A model generated the notes under the pieces. It was not told the DNA's origin. It saw nothing but the letters and a program-made list of their open reading frames with translations, and made no database searches. A stretch of 44,951 bases of DNA. Origin: Actinomycetes bacterium. GTDB taxonomy: Bacteria > Actinomycetota > Acidimicrobiia > Acidimicrobiales > Palsa-688. The stretch is from positions 1-44,951 of the forward strand of contig JAKAQB010000024.1 of assembly GCA_021811865.1 (NCBI GenBank). The letters are read 5' to 3'. The translations under genes were made by a program, and so were the position numbers. Of this stretch, positions 31,205 to 41,928 are shown piece by piece (the first letter of the stretch is position 1; each line of letters opens with the position of its first letter).

Positions 31205-34200
31205 TGCCGCGCCGCGACGACCTGCACGCCATCCTCGTGATCGGCTCTGGGCCGATCGTCATCGGCCAGGCCTGTGAGTTCGACTACTCGGGAACCCAGG
31301 CGTGCCGGGTGCTGCGCGCCGAGGGCTACCGGGTCGTGCTCGCCAACTCCAACCCGGCGACGATCATGACCGATCCCGAGTTCGCGGACCGCACCTACCT
31401 GGAGCCGCTCACCGCCGAGGTGCTCGAGGCGATCATCGCCCGGGAGCGCCCCGACGCCGTGCTTCCCACCCTCGGGGGCCAGACCGCGCTCAACCTGGCC
31501 ATGGAGGCGCACGACAGCGGCGTCCTCGGACGCTACGGCGTCGAGATGATCGGTGCGGACGCCGAGGCCATCGCCACGGCCGAGAACCGTGACCGGTTCA
31601 AGGCGGCGATGGTGGAGATCGGCCTGGCCGTCCCCGAGTCGGGGTTCGCCTACAGCGTCGCCGAGGCGGTCAGCATCGGCGAGGAGATCGGCTACCCGAT
31701 CATCGTGCGGCCCTCCTACATCCTCGGCGGGGCGGGAACCGGCGTCGCCTACGACGCCGGGGACCTCGAGCACATCGCCAAGGTCGGGATCGACGCCAGC
31801 CCCGTCGGCGAGATCCTCGTCGAGCGGTCCATCGCCGGCTGGAAGGAGTTCGAGCTCGAGGTCATGCGCGACCGCGCCGACAACTGCGTCGTCGTGTGCT
31901 CCATCGAGAACCTCGACCCGATGGGCGTCCACACCGGTGACTCGGTCACCGTCGCCCCCGCCCAGACGCTCTCCGACGTCGAGTACCAGCGGATGCGGGA
32001 CGCCTCCTTCGCCTGCATCCGCCGCATCGGCGTCGAGACGGGCGGGTCCAACATCCAGTTCGCCGTCAACCCGGCCGACGGCGAGATGGTCGTCATCGAG
32101 ATGAACCCGCGCGTCAGCCGCTCGAGCGCCCTCGCCTCCAAGGCGACGGGGTTCCCGATCGCCAAGATCGCCGCCCGCCTCGCCGTCGGCTACACCCTCG
32201 ACGAGATCCGCAACGACATCACCGGCGAGACGCCGGCGAGCTTCGAGCCGACAATCGACTACGTCGTGGTCAAGGCGCCCCGGTGGGCGTTCGAGAAGTT
32301 CCCTGGCGTCCCCGACGTGCTCGGGACCCGCATGCAGTCGGTCGGGGAGGCCATGGCCATCGGCCGGACGTTCCCCGAGGCCATGCAGAAGGCGATGCGG
32401 TCGCTCGAGCGGGGGCGCCTCGGCCTCAACTGCGACGACGGCGAGTCGCTCACCGACACCTGGGACGACGACGAGCTCGTCCGGCGGGCGTCGGTGCCCA
32501 CACCCGACCGGCCCTTCCACCTGGAGGCCGCCCTCCGGCGGGGGATCGGCGTCGAGCGGCTCCACGCCGCCACCGGCGTCGACCCGTGGTTCCTCGACCA
32601 GCTGCAGGACATCGTGGACGAGCGGGCTCGCCTGAGCGGCTTCCCCGGCTCCGGCGCCCTGTCGCGGGCCGACTGGCGGCGCGCGAAGCGCCTCGGCTTC
32701 GGCGACGCGCAGCTGGCGTGGCTGTGGTCGTGCCCCGAGGCCGACGTCCGCGCCGCCCGCCTCGCCGCCGGGGTGCGGGCGACGATGAAGACGGTGGACA
32801 CCTGCGCCGCCGAGTTCGAGGCTGCCACGCCCTACCACTACTCGACCTACGAGGACACCGACGAGGTCGAGCCGGGCGGGCGGCCCCGGATCGTGATCCT
32901 CGGCTCGGGGCCCAACCGGATCGGCCAGGGCGTCGAGTTCGACTACTGCTGCGTGCAGGCGAGCTTCGCCCTACACGACGCCGGCTTCGACACGGTCATG
33001 GTCAACTGCAACCCCGAGACGGTGTCCACCGACTACGACACCAGCGACCGGCTGTACTTCGAGCCGGTGACCTTCGAGAACGTCAGCGACGTCTTGGAGG
33101 CGGAGTCGGCGGCCGGCGAGGTGGTCGGGGTGGTCGTCGGCCTCGGCGGCCAGACGCCGCTCAAGCTCGCCAACCAGCTGGACCGCCGGCTCGTGCTCGG
33201 CACGCCGCCGGACGCCATCGACCTCGCCGAGGACCGGGAACGCTGGAACGCCCTGTGCCGCCGCCTCGGCATCCCGCAGCCGGCGGGGGGCACGGCGACC
33301 ACCACCGAGGAGGCCCTCGCCGTCGCCCACCGGGTCGGCTACCCCGCCCTGCTGCGCCCGAGCTACGTGCTCGGCGGCCGGGCGATGGAGATCGTCTACG
33401 ACGACGACGCCCTGCGCGAAGCGATGAGGTCACTGGCGTCGCTCACCGCCGAGGGAGGGCTGCCCGCCTCCCGCCCCGTGCTGATCGACCGGTTCCTCGA
33501 GGACGCCGTGGAGGTCGACGTCGACGCCATCCGCGACAAGACGGGCGAGGTTCTCGTCGGCGGGGTGCTGGAGCACGTCGAGGAGGCGGGCGTCCACTCC
33601 GGCGACAGCGCCTGCGTCATCCCGCCCCCGACCCTCGAGCCGGCCGTCGTCGCCGAGATCGAGGGACACACCGCCGCCATCGCCGGCGCCCTCGGAGTGC
33701 TCGGGCCGCTCAACGTCCAGTACGCCGTGAAGCGCTACCCCGGCTCCGGCCCCGTCGTCCACGTCATCGAGGCCAACCCGAGGGCGAGCCGGACGGTGCC
33801 GTTCGTCGCCAAGGCGACCGGTGTGCCGCTGGCCAAGGTCGCGGCCCGTGTCACAGCCGGCGCCACCCTCGCCGGGCTGCGGGCCGAAGGTCTGCTCGTA
33901 GCCCCGAGCGCCGGCGGCCACGTGAGCGTGAAGGAGGCCGTCCTGCCCTTCGCCCGCTTCCCGGAGGCGGACGCGCTGATCGGCCCGGAGATGCGCTCCA
34001 CCGGCGAGGTGATGGGCATCGACACCACCTTCGGCTGGGCGTTCGCCAAGTCCCAGGCGGCGGCCGGCATGACCCTGCCGACCGAGGGCTGCGTGTTCCT
34101 CACCCTCGCCGACCGCGACAAGGCGGCCGGAGTCGACGTCGCCCGCCGGTTCGCGCAGCTCGGGTTCCGCCTCGCGGCCACCGCCGGGACCGCCGCCCAC

Positions 34201-34527
34201 CTCCGCGACAACGGCGTCCCCGTCGCCGTCGACGTGAGGAAGGTGGGGGCGGACGGAGTGTCGGAGGACGGGGTGGGGGAGGATGCCGTGGCCCTGCTGG
34301 CCTCGGGCGAGGTCGATCTCGTCGTCAACACGCCCGAGGGCCGGGGGCCGCGCGCCGACGGCGCCCACATCCGCAGGGCGGCCACCCGCCACCGGGTCGC
34401 CTGCATCACGACCCTCGCCGCCGCCAGGGCCGCCGCCGCCGGGATCGCCGACCGTGCCTCGCACGGCCTGGCCGTGCGCAGCCTGCAGGAGTACCACGCC
34501 GCCGACCAGCTGACCCTGCCCGGATGA
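31204..34527 (+). CDS. carB: Carbamoyl-phosphate synthase large subunit
   Basis: Makes carbamoyl phosphate from bicarbonate, ammonia and two ATP. 1107 residues with the two homologous halves: [17 protein letters not shown] and again [16 protein letters not shown], each followed by an ATP-grasp domain ([18 protein letters not shown] in the first, [18 protein letters not shown] in the second), and a C-terminal MGS-like allosteric domain where nucleotides such as UMP usually act. Start overlaps carA; stop overlaps pyrD. Confidence 0.98.
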   Translation: MPRRDDLHAILVIGSGPIVIGQACEFDYSGTQACRVLRAEGYRVVLANSNPATIMTDPEFADRTYLEPLTAEVLEAIIARERPDAVLPTLGGQTALNLAMEAHDSGVLGRYGVEMIGADAEAIATAENRDRFKAAMVEIGLAVPESGFAYSVAEAVSIGEEIGYPIIVRPSYILGGAGTGVAYDAGDLEHIAKVGIDASPVGEILVERSIAGWKEFELEVMRDRADNCVVVCSIENLDPMGVHTGDSVTVAPAQTLSDVEYQRMRDASFACIRRIGVETGGSNIQFAVNPADGEMVVIEMNPRVSRSSALASKATGFPIAKIAARLAVGYTLDEIRNDITGETPASFEPTIDYVVVKAPRWAFEKFPGVPDVLGTRMQSVGEAMAIGRTFPEAMQKAMRSLERGRLGLNCDDGESLTDTWDDDELVRRASVPTPDRPFHLEAALRRGIGVERLHAATGVDPWFLDQLQDIVDERARLSGFPGSGALSRADWRRAKRLGFGDAQLAWLWSCPEADVRAARLAAGVRATMKTVDTCAAEFEAATPYHYSTYEDTDEVEPGGRPRIVILGSGPNRIGQGVEFDYCCVQASFALHDAGFDTVMVNCNPETVSTDYDTSDRLYFEPVTFENVSDVLEAESAAGEVVGVVVGLGGQTPLKLANQLDRRLVLGTPPDAIDLAEDRERWNALCRRLGIPQPAGGTATTTEEALAVAHRVGYPALLRPSYVLGGRAMEIVYDDDALREAMRSLASLTAEGGLPASRPVLIDRFLEDAVEVDVDAIRDKTGEVLVGGVLEHVEEAGVHSGDSACVIPPPTLEPAVVAEIEGHTAAIAGALGVLGPLNVQYAVKRYPGSGPVVHVIEANPRASRTVPFVAKATGVPLAKVAARVTAGATLAGLRAEGLLVAPSAGGHVSVKEAVLPFARFPEADALIGPEMRSTGEVMGIDTTFGWAFAKSQAAAGMTLPTEGCVFLTLADRDKAAGVDVARRFAQLGFRLAATAGTAAHLRDNGVPVAVDVRKVGADGVSEDGVGEDAVALLASGEVDLVVNTPEGRGPRADGAHIRRAATRHRVACITTLAAARAAAAGIADRASHGLAVRSLQEYHAADQLTLPG

Positions 34528-35480
34528 GGGCGCTGCTCGTCCCGACCCGCCCCCGGCCCGACCTGCGCACCCGGGTGGGCCGTGTCAGCCTCGCCAACCC
34601 GGTGATGACGGCGTCGGGCACATCCGGCCATGGCACCGAGCTGGCCCCCTTCGTCGAGCTTGCCTCGCTCGGTGCCGTAGTGGTCAAGTCGCTCGCCGCC
34701 GACGCGTGGCCCGGCAACCCGGCACCCCGCCTGTTGCCGCTGCGGGCGGGCATGCTCAACAGCGTCGGGCTGCAGGGCCCGGGGGTGGCGGCCTGGGCGG
34801 CGGCGGACCTGCCCGCCTTGGAGGCCGCCGGCGCCACGGTGGTGGTGAGCGTGTGGGGGACGACCGCCGAGGCCTACCGCCGGGCCGGCGAGGCCGTCGC
34901 CGCTGTGCTCAGCCCCGCCGTTGTCGCCGTCGAGGCCAACGTCTCGTGCCCCAACGTGGAGGACCGCCACCGCATGTTCGCCCACTCGCCGGAGGGCACC
35001 GCCGCCGCCGTCGCCGCCGTGATCGCCGGCCTCGGCGCCGCCCGCCCCGTCTGGGCCAAGCTCAGCCCCAACGTGACCGACCTGACCCCCATTGCCGGGG
35101 CCGCCCTCGACGCCGGTGCCGAGGCCCTCACCCTCGTCAACACCCTCATGGGCCTCGCCCTCGACCCGGCGACCGGCCGTCCCCGCCTCGGGGCGGGCGG
35201 CGGGGGCCTGTCAGGGCCGGCACTGCACCCCGTGGCCGTGCGGGCGGTCCACGACATGCGGGCGGCGTTCCCGTCGGCTGCCATCGTCGGCGTCGGAGGG
35301 GTCAACACCGGCGAGGACGCCGCCGAGCTCATCGCCGCCGGCGCCGACGCCGTCCAGGTCGGCACGGCCACCTTCGCGGACCCCCGCGCCCCCGCCCGCG
35401 TGTTGCGGGAGCTGACCGCCTGGTGCGCCGCCCAGCACCTGTCCCGCCTGGACGACCTGAAAGGCCGCGCCCATGCCTGA
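34524..35480 (+). CDS. pyrD: Dihydroorotate dehydrogenase, class 1B-like catalytic subunit
   Basis: Oxidises dihydroorotate to orotate on FMN. 318 residues. The active-site base is cysteine ([11 protein letters not shown], Cys142), which marks class 1. The blocks [33 protein letters not shown] and AKLSPNVTD are those of the 1B subgroup (PyrDB). 1B enzymes normally work with an FeS/FAD subunit PyrK that passes electrons to NAD, usually encoded just upstream. No pyrK is present between carB and pyrD or anywhere in the window. Start overlaps carB by four bases. Confidence 0.93.
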   Translation: MRALLVPTRPRPDLRTRVGRVSLANPVMTASGTSGHGTELAPFVELASLGAVVVKSLAADAWPGNPAPRLLPLRAGMLNSVGLQGPGVAAWAAADLPALEAAGATVVVSVWGTTAEAYRRAGEAVAAVLSPAVVAVEANVSCPNVEDRHRMFAHSPEGTAAAVAAVIAGLGAARPVWAKLSPNVTDLTPIAGAALDAGAEALTLVNTLMGLALDPATGRPRLGAGGGGLSGPALHPVAVRAVHDMRAAFPSAAIVGVGGVNTGEDAAELIAAGADAVQVGTATFADPRAPARVLRELTAWCAAQHLSRLDDLKGRAHA

Positions 35481-36207
35481 CCCCACCGCGTCCCCCGAGC
35501 CGGCCCGCACGGCCGGGGGGCTCCGCCCCCGCCTGGCGCTCGCCCTCGACGTCGACGACGCCGTGGCCGCCATGCGCCTCGCCCGGGAGCTGCGGCCCTG
35601 GTTCGGCGTGGCCAAGGTGGGCCTCGAGCTGTTCAGCGCGGCGGGGCCCGACGTCGTCGCCCAGCTCCTCGACGCCCGCTACCGGGTGTTCCTGGACCTG
35701 AAGATGGCTGACATCCCCACCACCGTCGGGAAGGCGGCGCGAGTGCTCGGAGCGCTGGGGGTGTCGTTCCTCACGGTGCACGCCTTCGGCGGGGCCGCCA
35801 TGCTGCGCTCCGCCGTCGACGGCCTGCGGGAGGGCGCCGCCGGGGCGGGTCTCGAACCTGCCGGGGTGCTGGCCGTCACCATCCTCACGAGCGACGCCGG
35901 CGCGCCGCCCCACATCCTCGCCAGGCGCGTCGCTGTGGCGGTCGAAGCCCGCTGCGCCGGGTTCGTCTGCGCCGCCGCCGACGTGTCGGAAGCCAAGCAG
36001 CTGGCCCCCAACCTGCTGGCGGTCGTCCCCGGCATCCGCCCGGTGGGTGTCCCGAGCGACGACCAGTCGCGTTCGGCGACCCCGGCCGAGGCGCTGGCCG
36101 CCGGCGCCGACCTGCTCGTGATCGGCCGGGCCGTCACGGGCGCGCCCGACCGGCCGGCGGCGGCCGCCGCGCTGGTCGACGCTCTCGACGCCGCCGCCGC
36201 TCCCTGA
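35473..36207 (+). CDS. pyrF: Orotidine 5'-phosphate decarboxylase
   Basis: Last step to UMP. 244 residues; the catalytic array is visible in VFLDLKMADIPTTV (Asp-Lys-x-x-Asp). LALALDVDD, VAKVGLELF, FLTVHAFGG, TSDAG and VPGIRPVG complete the barrel. It resembles the shorter group 1 enzymes rather than the longer mycobacterial type. The ATG overlaps pyrD by eight bases. Last gene of the operon. Confidence 0.94.
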   Translation: MPDPTASPEPARTAGGLRPRLALALDVDDAVAAMRLARELRPWFGVAKVGLELFSAAGPDVVAQLLDARYRVFLDLKMADIPTTVGKAARVLGALGVSFLTVHAFGGAAMLRSAVDGLREGAAGAGLEPAGVLAVTILTSDAGAPPHILARRVAVAVEARCAGFVCAAADVSEAKQLAPNLLAVVPGIRPVGVPSDDQSRSATPAEALAAGADLLVIGRAVTGAPDRPAAAAALVDALDAAAAP

Positions 36208-36248
36208 GGGTGGCGGGCGCCGGGCCGCCCCTTCCGGGCCGCCGGCAC

Positions 36249-36254
36249 TAAAGT
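36249..36254 (+). promoter_or_regulatory. Candidate -10 box for leaderless mihF
   Basis: TAAAGT ends eight bases before the mihF ATG, so the transcript would begin at or within a base or two of the start codon. No Shine-Dalgarno sequence is present. It lies in the 55-base gap after pyrF. Confidence 0.55.
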
Positions 36255-36262
36255 CCCTCCCC

Positions 36263-36577
36263 ATGCCGCTACCGCCCACGCTGTCCGACGAACAACGACA
36301 GGCTGCCCTCGAAAAGGCTGCGGCCGCCCGTCGTGCCCGGGCAGAGCTCAAGGAGAAGCTCAAGATGGGCTCCCTCACGCTCCGGGAGCTCCTGGAGGAG
36401 GGGGCCAAGGACGAGGTGGTGGGCAAGATGAAGGTCCTGGCCGTCCTCGAGTCGCTGCCCGGCCTCGGAAAGGTCAAGGCGCGGCGGCTCATGGACGACG
36501 TGGGGATCGCCGAGACCCGCCGCATCCAGGGCCTCGGGGACCAGCAGCGCAAGAAGCTGTTCGAGAAGCTCGGCTGA
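36263..36577 (+). CDS. mihF: Actinobacterial integration host factor (mIHF)
   Basis: Small basic nucleoid protein found in actinobacteria, needed for phage L5 integration in mycobacteria and for nucleoid structure. 104 residues: a charged N-terminal helix (RRARAELKEKLKMGSLTLRELLEEG), then a helix-two-turn-helix part with MKVLAVLESLPGLGKVKARRLMDDVGIAETRRIQGLG. The ATG start is fixed by the leaderless promoter and family length. Confidence 0.95.
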   Translation: MPLPPTLSDEQRQAALEKAAAARRARAELKEKLKMGSLTLRELLEEGAKDEVVGKMKVLAVLESLPGLGKVKARRLMDDVGIAETRRIQGLGDQQRKKLFEKLG

Positions 36578-36590
36578 CCGCGCCCCACCC

Positions 36591-37136
36591 GTGATCCTCG
36601 TCGTCCTCGGACCCGGGGGGGTGGGCAAGGGAACGGTCGTGGCGCGCCTGTTGCAGCTGGATGACCGGCTCTGGCTGTCGCGCTCGTGGACGACCCGGCC
36701 GCGGCGAGCGGGGGAAGCCCCTGACTCGTACGTGTTCGTCGAGCGGGAGGACTTTCTGCGTCACAGGGACGCAGGCGGCTTCCTCGAGTGGAACGAGTTC
36801 CCCGCCAACGGCCACCTCTACGGCACGCCACGCGTCGACGCGCCGACCGACCGTGACATCGTCTTCGAGATCGAGCCGCACGGCGCCCTCCAGGTGAGGG
36901 CCGTGTACCCCGAGGCGGTGATCGTGCTCGTCGTCGCCCCCTCCATCGAGGAGCAGGAGGCCCGCTTGCGAGCCCGCGGCGACGACGAGGCGAGCGCCCG
37001 CCACCGCTTGGAGCTCGGCCGGCGCGAGGAGCTCGCTGGCCGGGCGATCGCCGACCACGTCGTCGTCAACGACGACGTGGACCGGGCTGCCCGGGAGGTG
37101 CTCGGTATACTCCAAGTGCACCGCGCTCGGTCCTGA
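36591..37136 (+). CDS. gmk: Guanylate kinase
   Basis: Phosphorylates GMP to GDP. 181 residues: P-loop GPGGVGKGT (near residue 7), RSWTTRPRRAGE, GGFLEWNEFPANGHLYGTPR. It is somewhat divergent: the usual LDIDVQGA reads FEIEPHGALQV, and the IFIxPPS strand reads IVLVVAPSIEE. The GMP-binding Arg and Tyr residues are kept. GTG start, 13 bases after mihF. mihF-gmk-rpoZ is the conserved actinobacterial order. Confidence 0.92.
   Translation: MILVVLGPGGVGKGTVVARLLQLDDRLWLSRSWTTRPRRAGEAPDSYVFVEREDFLRHRDAGGFLEWNEFPANGHLYGTPRVDAPTDRDIVFEIEPHGALQVRAVYPEAVIVLVVAPSIEEQEARLRARGDDEASARHRLELGRREELAGRAIADHVVVNDDVDRAAREVLGILQVHRARS
37106..37111 (+). promoter_or_regulatory. Candidate internal promoter for rpoZ
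   Basis: TATACT, one base from the consensus -10, lies in the 3' end of gmk, 65 bases before the rpoZ ATG. It would give rpoZ and the genes behind it a transcript of their own. No clear -35. Confidence 0.45.
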
Positions 37137-37176
37137 ACGACCTCGTCCCTCCGCGGCGCCAAGGAGCACCCCCCGC

Positions 37177-37464
37177 ATGGCCGACCGCCTGCCCACCATG
37201 ATGGACCCGCCCGTCGAGTCACTGCTCGGGCGCGTCGACTCGAAGTTCACTCTCGTGACCCTCGCCGCCAAGCGGGGACGGCAGATCAACTCCTACTTCA
37301 ACCAGCTCGGCGAGGGTCTCGGCACGGTCGTGCCCCCGCAGGTCGCCTCCGTCTCCCGCAAGCCGCTGTCGATCGCCTTGGAGGAGATCTCCGCCGCCAA
37401 GATCACCTACCACCGCCCGGCCGACGAGGAGACCGCCGGGGCCGGCGCCGGGGCAGAGCAGTAG
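37177..37464 (+). CDS. rpoZ: RNA polymerase omega subunit
   Basis: Assembly and stability subunit of RNA polymerase. 95 residues with the family core VDSKFTLVTLAAKRGRQINSYF, then KPLSIALEEISAAKITY, and a short acidic/Ala-Gly tail. AAGGAG lies about ten bases before the ATG. Confidence 0.95.
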   Translation: MADRLPTMMDPPVESLLGRVDSKFTLVTLAAKRGRQINSYFNQLGEGLGTVVPPQVASVSRKPLSIALEEISAAKITYHRPADEETAGAGAGAEQ

Positions 37465-37466
37465 GC

Positions 37467-38729
37467 ATGCCCGGGCCGGCGCTCGCCGGTCGGCGCGTCG
37501 TGCTCGGGGTCTGCGGCGGCATCGCCGCCTACAAGGCCGTGGAGGTGTGCCGCCGGCTGGTCGACGCCGGCGCCCACGTGACCCCGGTGCTCACCCGGGG
37601 GGCGACGCACTTCGTCGGCCCCCTCACGTTCTCGGCGCTGGCGAGCGAGCCGGCGCAGCTCTCCCTCTGGGACGGGCCGGCGCCCATACCGCACACCCGC
37701 CTGGGCCGCCAGGCCGACCTGGTCGTCGTCGCCCCGGCCACCGCCCGGCTGATCGGGGCCTACGCCGCCGGGATGTCCTCCGACCTGCTCACCGCAGTGC
37801 TGCTCGCCACCCGCGCCCCGGTCCTGCTCTGCCCGGCCATGCACACCGAGATGTGGGAGCACCCGGCGGTGGTCGACAACGTCGCCCTGCTGCGCAGGCG
37901 GGGAGTGAACGTGCTCGAGCCGGTGGAGGGCCGCCTCGCCGGCGGCGACGTCGGAACAGGCCGGTTGGCCGACCCGGCGGACGTGGTGGCCGCCGCCACC
38001 GCTGCCATCAGCGCCCCGAGCGGATCCCTCGCCGGGCTGCGGGCCGTCGTCGCCGCCGGGGGGACCCGGGAGCCGGTCGACGCCGTGCGCTTCATCGGCA
38101 ACCGCAGCTCGGGCAAGCAGGGCTACGCCGTCGCCGCCGAGCTGCTGCGGCGGGGCGCGGCGGTCACGCTCGTGACGACCGTGACGCTGGCACCCCCGCC
38201 CGGCGCGTCGGTCGTCACCGTCGAGACGGCCGCAGAGATGCAGGCAGCGGTGACGGAGGCCAGCGACGAAGCGGACCTGGTGGTGATGGCAGCGGCGGTC
38301 GCCGACTTCCGCCCCGACGAGGCAGCCGCCGGCAAGCTCGAGAAGTCCTCCGGCCCCCCGGCGCTGCGGCTCGTGCCGACCTCTGACATCCTCACGGGCC
38401 TCGGTGCCCGCCGCCGGGTGGGGCAGGTGCTGGTCGGCTTCGCCGCCGAGACGGCCGGCGGGGATCGCGAGCGCCTCGTCGCCCGCGCCGCGCGCAAGCT
38501 CGCCGCCAAGGGCGCCGACCTCGTCGTCGCCAACGACGTCGCCGCCCCCGGCGCCGGCTTCGCCCACGACACCAACGCCGTCGTCATCGTCGGGCGCGAC
38601 GGCGTGGTCGCCGAGACCGGCGTGGTGGGCAAGGATGCGGTGGCCGCCGCCATCGTCGACGCCGCCGCCGACCTGCTGGGGCCACCGCCCGGCCCGCCCG
38701 CCCAACCGAGCCCCGAGGAGCACGCGTGA
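37467..38729 (+). CDS. coaBC: Bifunctional phosphopantothenoylcysteine decarboxylase / ligase
   Basis: Two steps of coenzyme A synthesis. 420 residues. CoaC part (about 1-185): flavoprotein [18 protein letters not shown], catalytic His in [11 protein letters not shown], and PAMHTEMW, where the usual Asn of PAMN is His126. CoaB part (about 190-400): [40 protein letters not shown], the KLEKS lysine, and VVANDV. Starts two bases after rpoZ and overlaps metK by four. Confidence 0.95.
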   Translation: MPGPALAGRRVVLGVCGGIAAYKAVEVCRRLVDAGAHVTPVLTRGATHFVGPLTFSALASEPAQLSLWDGPAPIPHTRLGRQADLVVVAPATARLIGAYAAGMSSDLLTAVLLATRAPVLLCPAMHTEMWEHPAVVDNVALLRRRGVNVLEPVEGRLAGGDVGTGRLADPADVVAAATAAISAPSGSLAGLRAVVAAGGTREPVDAVRFIGNRSSGKQGYAVAAELLRRGAAVTLVTTVTLAPPPGASVVTVETAAEMQAAVTEASDEADLVVMAAAVADFRPDEAAAGKLEKSSGPPALRLVPTSDILTGLGARRRVGQVLVGFAAETAGGDRERLVARAARKLAAKGADLVVANDVAAPGAGFAHDTNAVVIVGRDGVVAETGVVGKDAVAAAIVDAAADLLGPPPGPPAQPSPEEHA

Positions 38730-39925
38730 ACCGCTGGAGCTTCACATCCGAGTCGGTGACCGAAGGACATCCCGACAAGATCGCCGACCAGATCTCCGAC
38801 GCCGTCCTCGACGCCATCCTCGCCGAGGACGCCGACGCCCACGTCGCATGCGAGACCCTCCTCACCACCGGGCTGGTCGTCGTGGCCGGCGAGATCTCCA
38901 CCACGGCGTACGTCGAGATCCCCCAACTCGTCCGCAGCGTCATCTGCGACATCGGCTACACCAGCTCCGACATGGGCTTCGACGGCCGCACATGCGGGGT
39001 GACCGTGAGCGTCGGCGCCCAGTCGGCTGACATCGCCCGGGGGGTGGAGCACGCCTACGAGGTCCGCATGGGGACCTCCGGGGAGCAGGACGCGCTCGAC
39101 GCCCAGGGCGCCGGCGACCAGGGGATGATGTTCGGCTACGCCTGCGACGAGACCGATGACCTGATGCCGATGCCGATCTGGCTGGCGCACCGCCTCGCCC
39201 AACGGCTCGCCCAGGTCCGCAAGGACGGCACGCTCGGCTACCTGCGGCCCGACGGCAAGACCCAGGTCACCTTCGAGTACGAGGACGGCCGCCCCGTCCG
39301 CCTCCAGACGGTCCTCGTCTCCAGCCAGCACAGCCCGGCGGTCGACATCCCGACCCTCCTCGCGCCCGACATCGCCGACCACGTGATCAAGCCGGTGGTG
39401 TCGGCCGTGCTCGACGACCGCGACTACCGGGTGCTCGTGAACCCGACCGGCCGGTTCGAGAAGGGCGGCCCCCACGCCGACGCCGGCCTCACGGGCCGCA
39501 AGATCATCGTGGACACCTACGGGGGTGCCGCCCGCCACGGTGGGGGGGCGTTCTCGGGCAAGGACCCCACGAAGGTCGACCGCTCGGCGGCCTACGCCGC
39601 CCGCTGGGTCGCAAAGCACGTCGTGGCCTCCGGGGCGGCGCACCGCTGCGAGATCCAGGTGGCGTACGCCATCGGGGTGGCGAGGCCGGTGTCGATCATG
39701 GTGGAGACGTTCGGCTCCGCCGAGGTGGCGCCGGAGCGGATCCAGCGGGCCGTGCTCGAGGTGTTCGACCTGAGACCGGCGGCGATCATCCGGGACCTCG
39801 ACCTGCGCCGGCCGATCTACCGGCGCACCGCCGCCTACGGCCACTTCGGCCGGGACGACAAGGAGTTCTCCTGGGAGCAGCTCACCCGCCTCGACGACTT
39901 CTCGGCCGCCGTCGGGGTCTCGTAG
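38726..39925 (+). CDS. metK: S-adenosylmethionine synthetase
   Basis: Makes AdoMet from ATP and methionine. 399 residues: [59 protein letters not shown], and [22 protein letters not shown] start overlapping coaBC (GTGA). Confidence 0.98.
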   Translation: MNRWSFTSESVTEGHPDKIADQISDAVLDAILAEDADAHVACETLLTTGLVVVAGEISTTAYVEIPQLVRSVICDIGYTSSDMGFDGRTCGVTVSVGAQSADIARGVEHAYEVRMGTSGEQDALDAQGAGDQGMMFGYACDETDDLMPMPIWLAHRLAQRLAQVRKDGTLGYLRPDGKTQVTFEYEDGRPVRLQTVLVSSQHSPAVDIPTLLAPDIADHVIKPVVSAVLDDRDYRVLVNPTGRFEKGGPHADAGLTGRKIIVDTYGGAARHGGGAFSGKDPTKVDRSAAYAARWVAKHVVASGAAHRCEIQVAYAIGVARPVSIMVETFGSAEVAPERIQRAVLEVFDLRPAAIIRDLDLRRPIYRRTAAYGHFGRDDKEFSWEQLTRLDDFSAAVGVS

Positions 39926-39929
39926 GGGC

Positions 39930-41744
39930 TTGCACCGGGTCCCGCTGGCACGGGTCCCGCTGGCAGGCGAGCGGGCCGTGTCCGTGCTGCCGGCCGTGGC
40001 GGGCGTCGACCGGCCCTTCGACTACCTCGTCGCCCCGGACCAGGACACCGCGGTCCGGGTCGGCACCCTCGTCCGGGTGGACCTGCACGGCCGGCGCGTA
40101 GGCGGCTGGGTCGTCGGGCCGGCTCCGTCGGCGGGCGGCCCGGAGGGCCTGCGGGAGCTGCGCCCGCTCGCCCGTGTGAGCGGCTGGGGCCCCGAGCCGG
40201 AGGTGGTCCGGCTGGCGGAGTGGGCAGCGTGGCGCTGGGCGGGCCGGCGCGGATCGTTCCTCCGCACCGCCAGCCCCGGCAACGTGGTGGCGGCGCTGCC
40301 ACCTGCCGACCGCCGCCCGCCGGCGCCGCCCGCCGGGCCGCGCCACGTCCTCGACCTCGCCGGCGCCGCCCTGGCATCCTCCTCGCCGGTGGTCGTGCGC
40401 CTCCCCCCGGTGAGCGACCCGACGGCGCTCGTCGCCGCCGTGGCGCAGCGGGGCCCGACCCTGGTCGTCGTCCCGTCGGTGGCGCGCGCCGCCGTCCTCG
40501 CCGGGCGGCTGCGCCGGGCGGGTGCCGGCGTCGCGCTCGTGCCGCAGGAGTGGGGCCGGGCGCGTGCCGGCGCCGGGGTGGTCGTGGGCGCCCGGGCGGC
40601 GGCGTGGGCCCCCTGCCCCGGCCTGGCGGGCGTCGTCGTCCTCGACGCCCACGACGAGGGGCTCGTGCAGGACCAGGCGCCGACGTGGTGGGCGGCGCGG
40701 GTCGCCGCCGAACGGGCTCGGCGGGCCGGCGCGCCCTGCATCTGGGTCACGCCCTGCCCGCCGCTCGACCTCCTCGCCGCCGCCGGCCCACCGCTCACCC
40801 TGCCGGTCGACCGGGAGCGTGGCGGCTGGACGCCGATCGAGGTCGTGGACCGCAGCGCGGACGACCCGCGCCTCGGGCTGTGGTCGGAGCGCCTCGTGCG
40901 GGTGGCCCGCGAGGGGCGCCGGGTGGTGTGCGTGCTCAACCGCACCGGCCGGGCGCGGCTCCTCGCATGCGGCTCGTGCGCAGCGATCGCCCGTTGCGAA
41001 TCTTGCGGAGCGGCCGTCTCGCAGCCGGCGTCCGGAGAGCTCCCGCCGTACCTCGCCTGTGCCCGCTGCGGCACGACCCGACCGCAGGTCTGCCTGGTGT
41101 GCCACTCGACCCGGATGCGGCGGCTCCGCCTCGGCGTCGAGCGAGCACGCGAGGAGCTCGAGGCACTGCTCGGCTCGCCCGTGGCGGAGGTCACGGCGAC
41201 CACCGACAGCTCCGGGGAGCTCGGCGGTGGCGGGCCGCTCGTCGTGGTCGGGACCGAAGCCGTGCTGCACAGGGTCCCCGAGGCGGACGTCGTCGCCTTC
41301 GTCGACTTCGACCAGGAGCTGCTGGCGCCCCGGGTGCGGGCCGCCGAGGAAGCCCTTGCCCTCCTGGCCAGGGCTTCCCGCGTCCTCGGAGGCCGGCGGC
41401 CGGCCAGGCGGCTCCTCGTGCAGACGACCCTCCCCGACCACGAGGTGCTCCTCGCCGCCTCCCGGGGCGACGCCTCGCTGCTCAGCGCGATCGAGGACTC
41501 CACCCGTGCCGCGCTCCGCCTGCCGCCCCACAGCGCTCTCGCCGTCGTCTCCGGGGCGCAGGCGGCGCCCTACGCGGCGGCGATCGGGGAGGTGGCCGCC
41601 AGCCTGGGCGTGGAGCTGGCCCGCCCCGGCCCCGACCGGTGGGTGCTGCGCGCCCATACCGTCGAGCAGCTCTGCGACGCCCTGGCGTCGGTCCCCCGGC
41701 CGCCCGGCCGGCTCCGCGTCGAGGTCGACCCGGTCCGGTTCTGA
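39930..41744 (+). CDS. priA: PriA-like primosomal protein N', helicase motifs lost
   Basis: 604 residues. The N-terminal DNA-binding domain (RPFDYLVAPDQ, VGTLVRVDLHGRRVGGWVVG) and the zinc module (CGSC, CESC, CARC, CLVC: eight cysteines) are intact. The Walker A P-loop is absent and the DEEH box reads DAHDEG, so it should not hydrolyse ATP, as in other actinobacterial PriA proteins. It probably acts as a structural replication-restart factor. TTG start four bases after metK; the first codons contain two exact 15-bp repeats (CGGGTCCCGCTGGCA, 39936-39965). A GTG at 39978 is an alternative start. Confidence 0.88.
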   Translation: MHRVPLARVPLAGERAVSVLPAVAGVDRPFDYLVAPDQDTAVRVGTLVRVDLHGRRVGGWVVGPAPSAGGPEGLRELRPLARVSGWGPEPEVVRLAEWAAWRWAGRRGSFLRTASPGNVVAALPPADRRPPAPPAGPRHVLDLAGAALASSSPVVVRLPPVSDPTALVAAVAQRGPTLVVVPSVARAAVLAGRLRRAGAGVALVPQEWGRARAGAGVVVGARAAAWAPCPGLAGVVVLDAHDEGLVQDQAPTWWAARVAAERARRAGAPCIWVTPCPPLDLLAAAGPPLTLPVDRERGGWTPIEVVDRSADDPRLGLWSERLVRVAREGRRVVCVLNRTGRARLLACGSCAAIARCESCGAAVSQPASGELPPYLACARCGTTRPQVCLVCHSTRMRRLRLGVERAREELEALLGSPVAEVTATTDSSGELGGGGPLVVVGTEAVLHRVPEADVVAFVDFDQELLAPRVRAAEEALALLARASRVLGGRRPARRLLVQTTLPDHEVLLAASRGDASLLSAIEDSTRAALRLPPHSALAVVSGAQAAPYAAAIGEVAASLGVELARPGPDRWVLRAHTVEQLCDALASVPRPPGRLRVEVDPVRF

Positions 41745-41754
41745 GCGGCCGGCT

Positions 41755-41809
41755 CCGCGGCCCCCCGCCGGCTGCCATGCCATGCCGCCCCGTGCCCGAC
41801 GAGATGGTG
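41755..41809 (+). repeat. Duplicated 5' region of the acyl-CoA synthetase gene, upstream copy
   Basis: 55 bases matching 42136-42191 with one substitution and one single-base indel. Both copies include the GTG start and the codons for PDEMV. The substitution changes the -10-like TACCAT of the downstream copy to TGCCAT here. Confidence 0.88.
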
Positions 41810-41928
41810 GAGGCGCTGGTGGAGGCGCTGGTGGAGACGCTGGTCCGGGCCTGGACGGCAGGGCGCAGCATCCATCGACCACTCAGGGTGGCCAGAGCAG
41901 GTGTCGCTTGGCCGGCGGCCGGCAAACG

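Noticed and set aside
39882..41882. 666-codon open frame on the minus strand opposite priA
   Set aside because: Arg/Gly/Pro-rich translation with no family resemblance; a mirror of the strong GC3 bias of priA. Similar long antisense frames opposite alaS, carB, carA, pyrC, pepP and pilB were rejected for the same reason.
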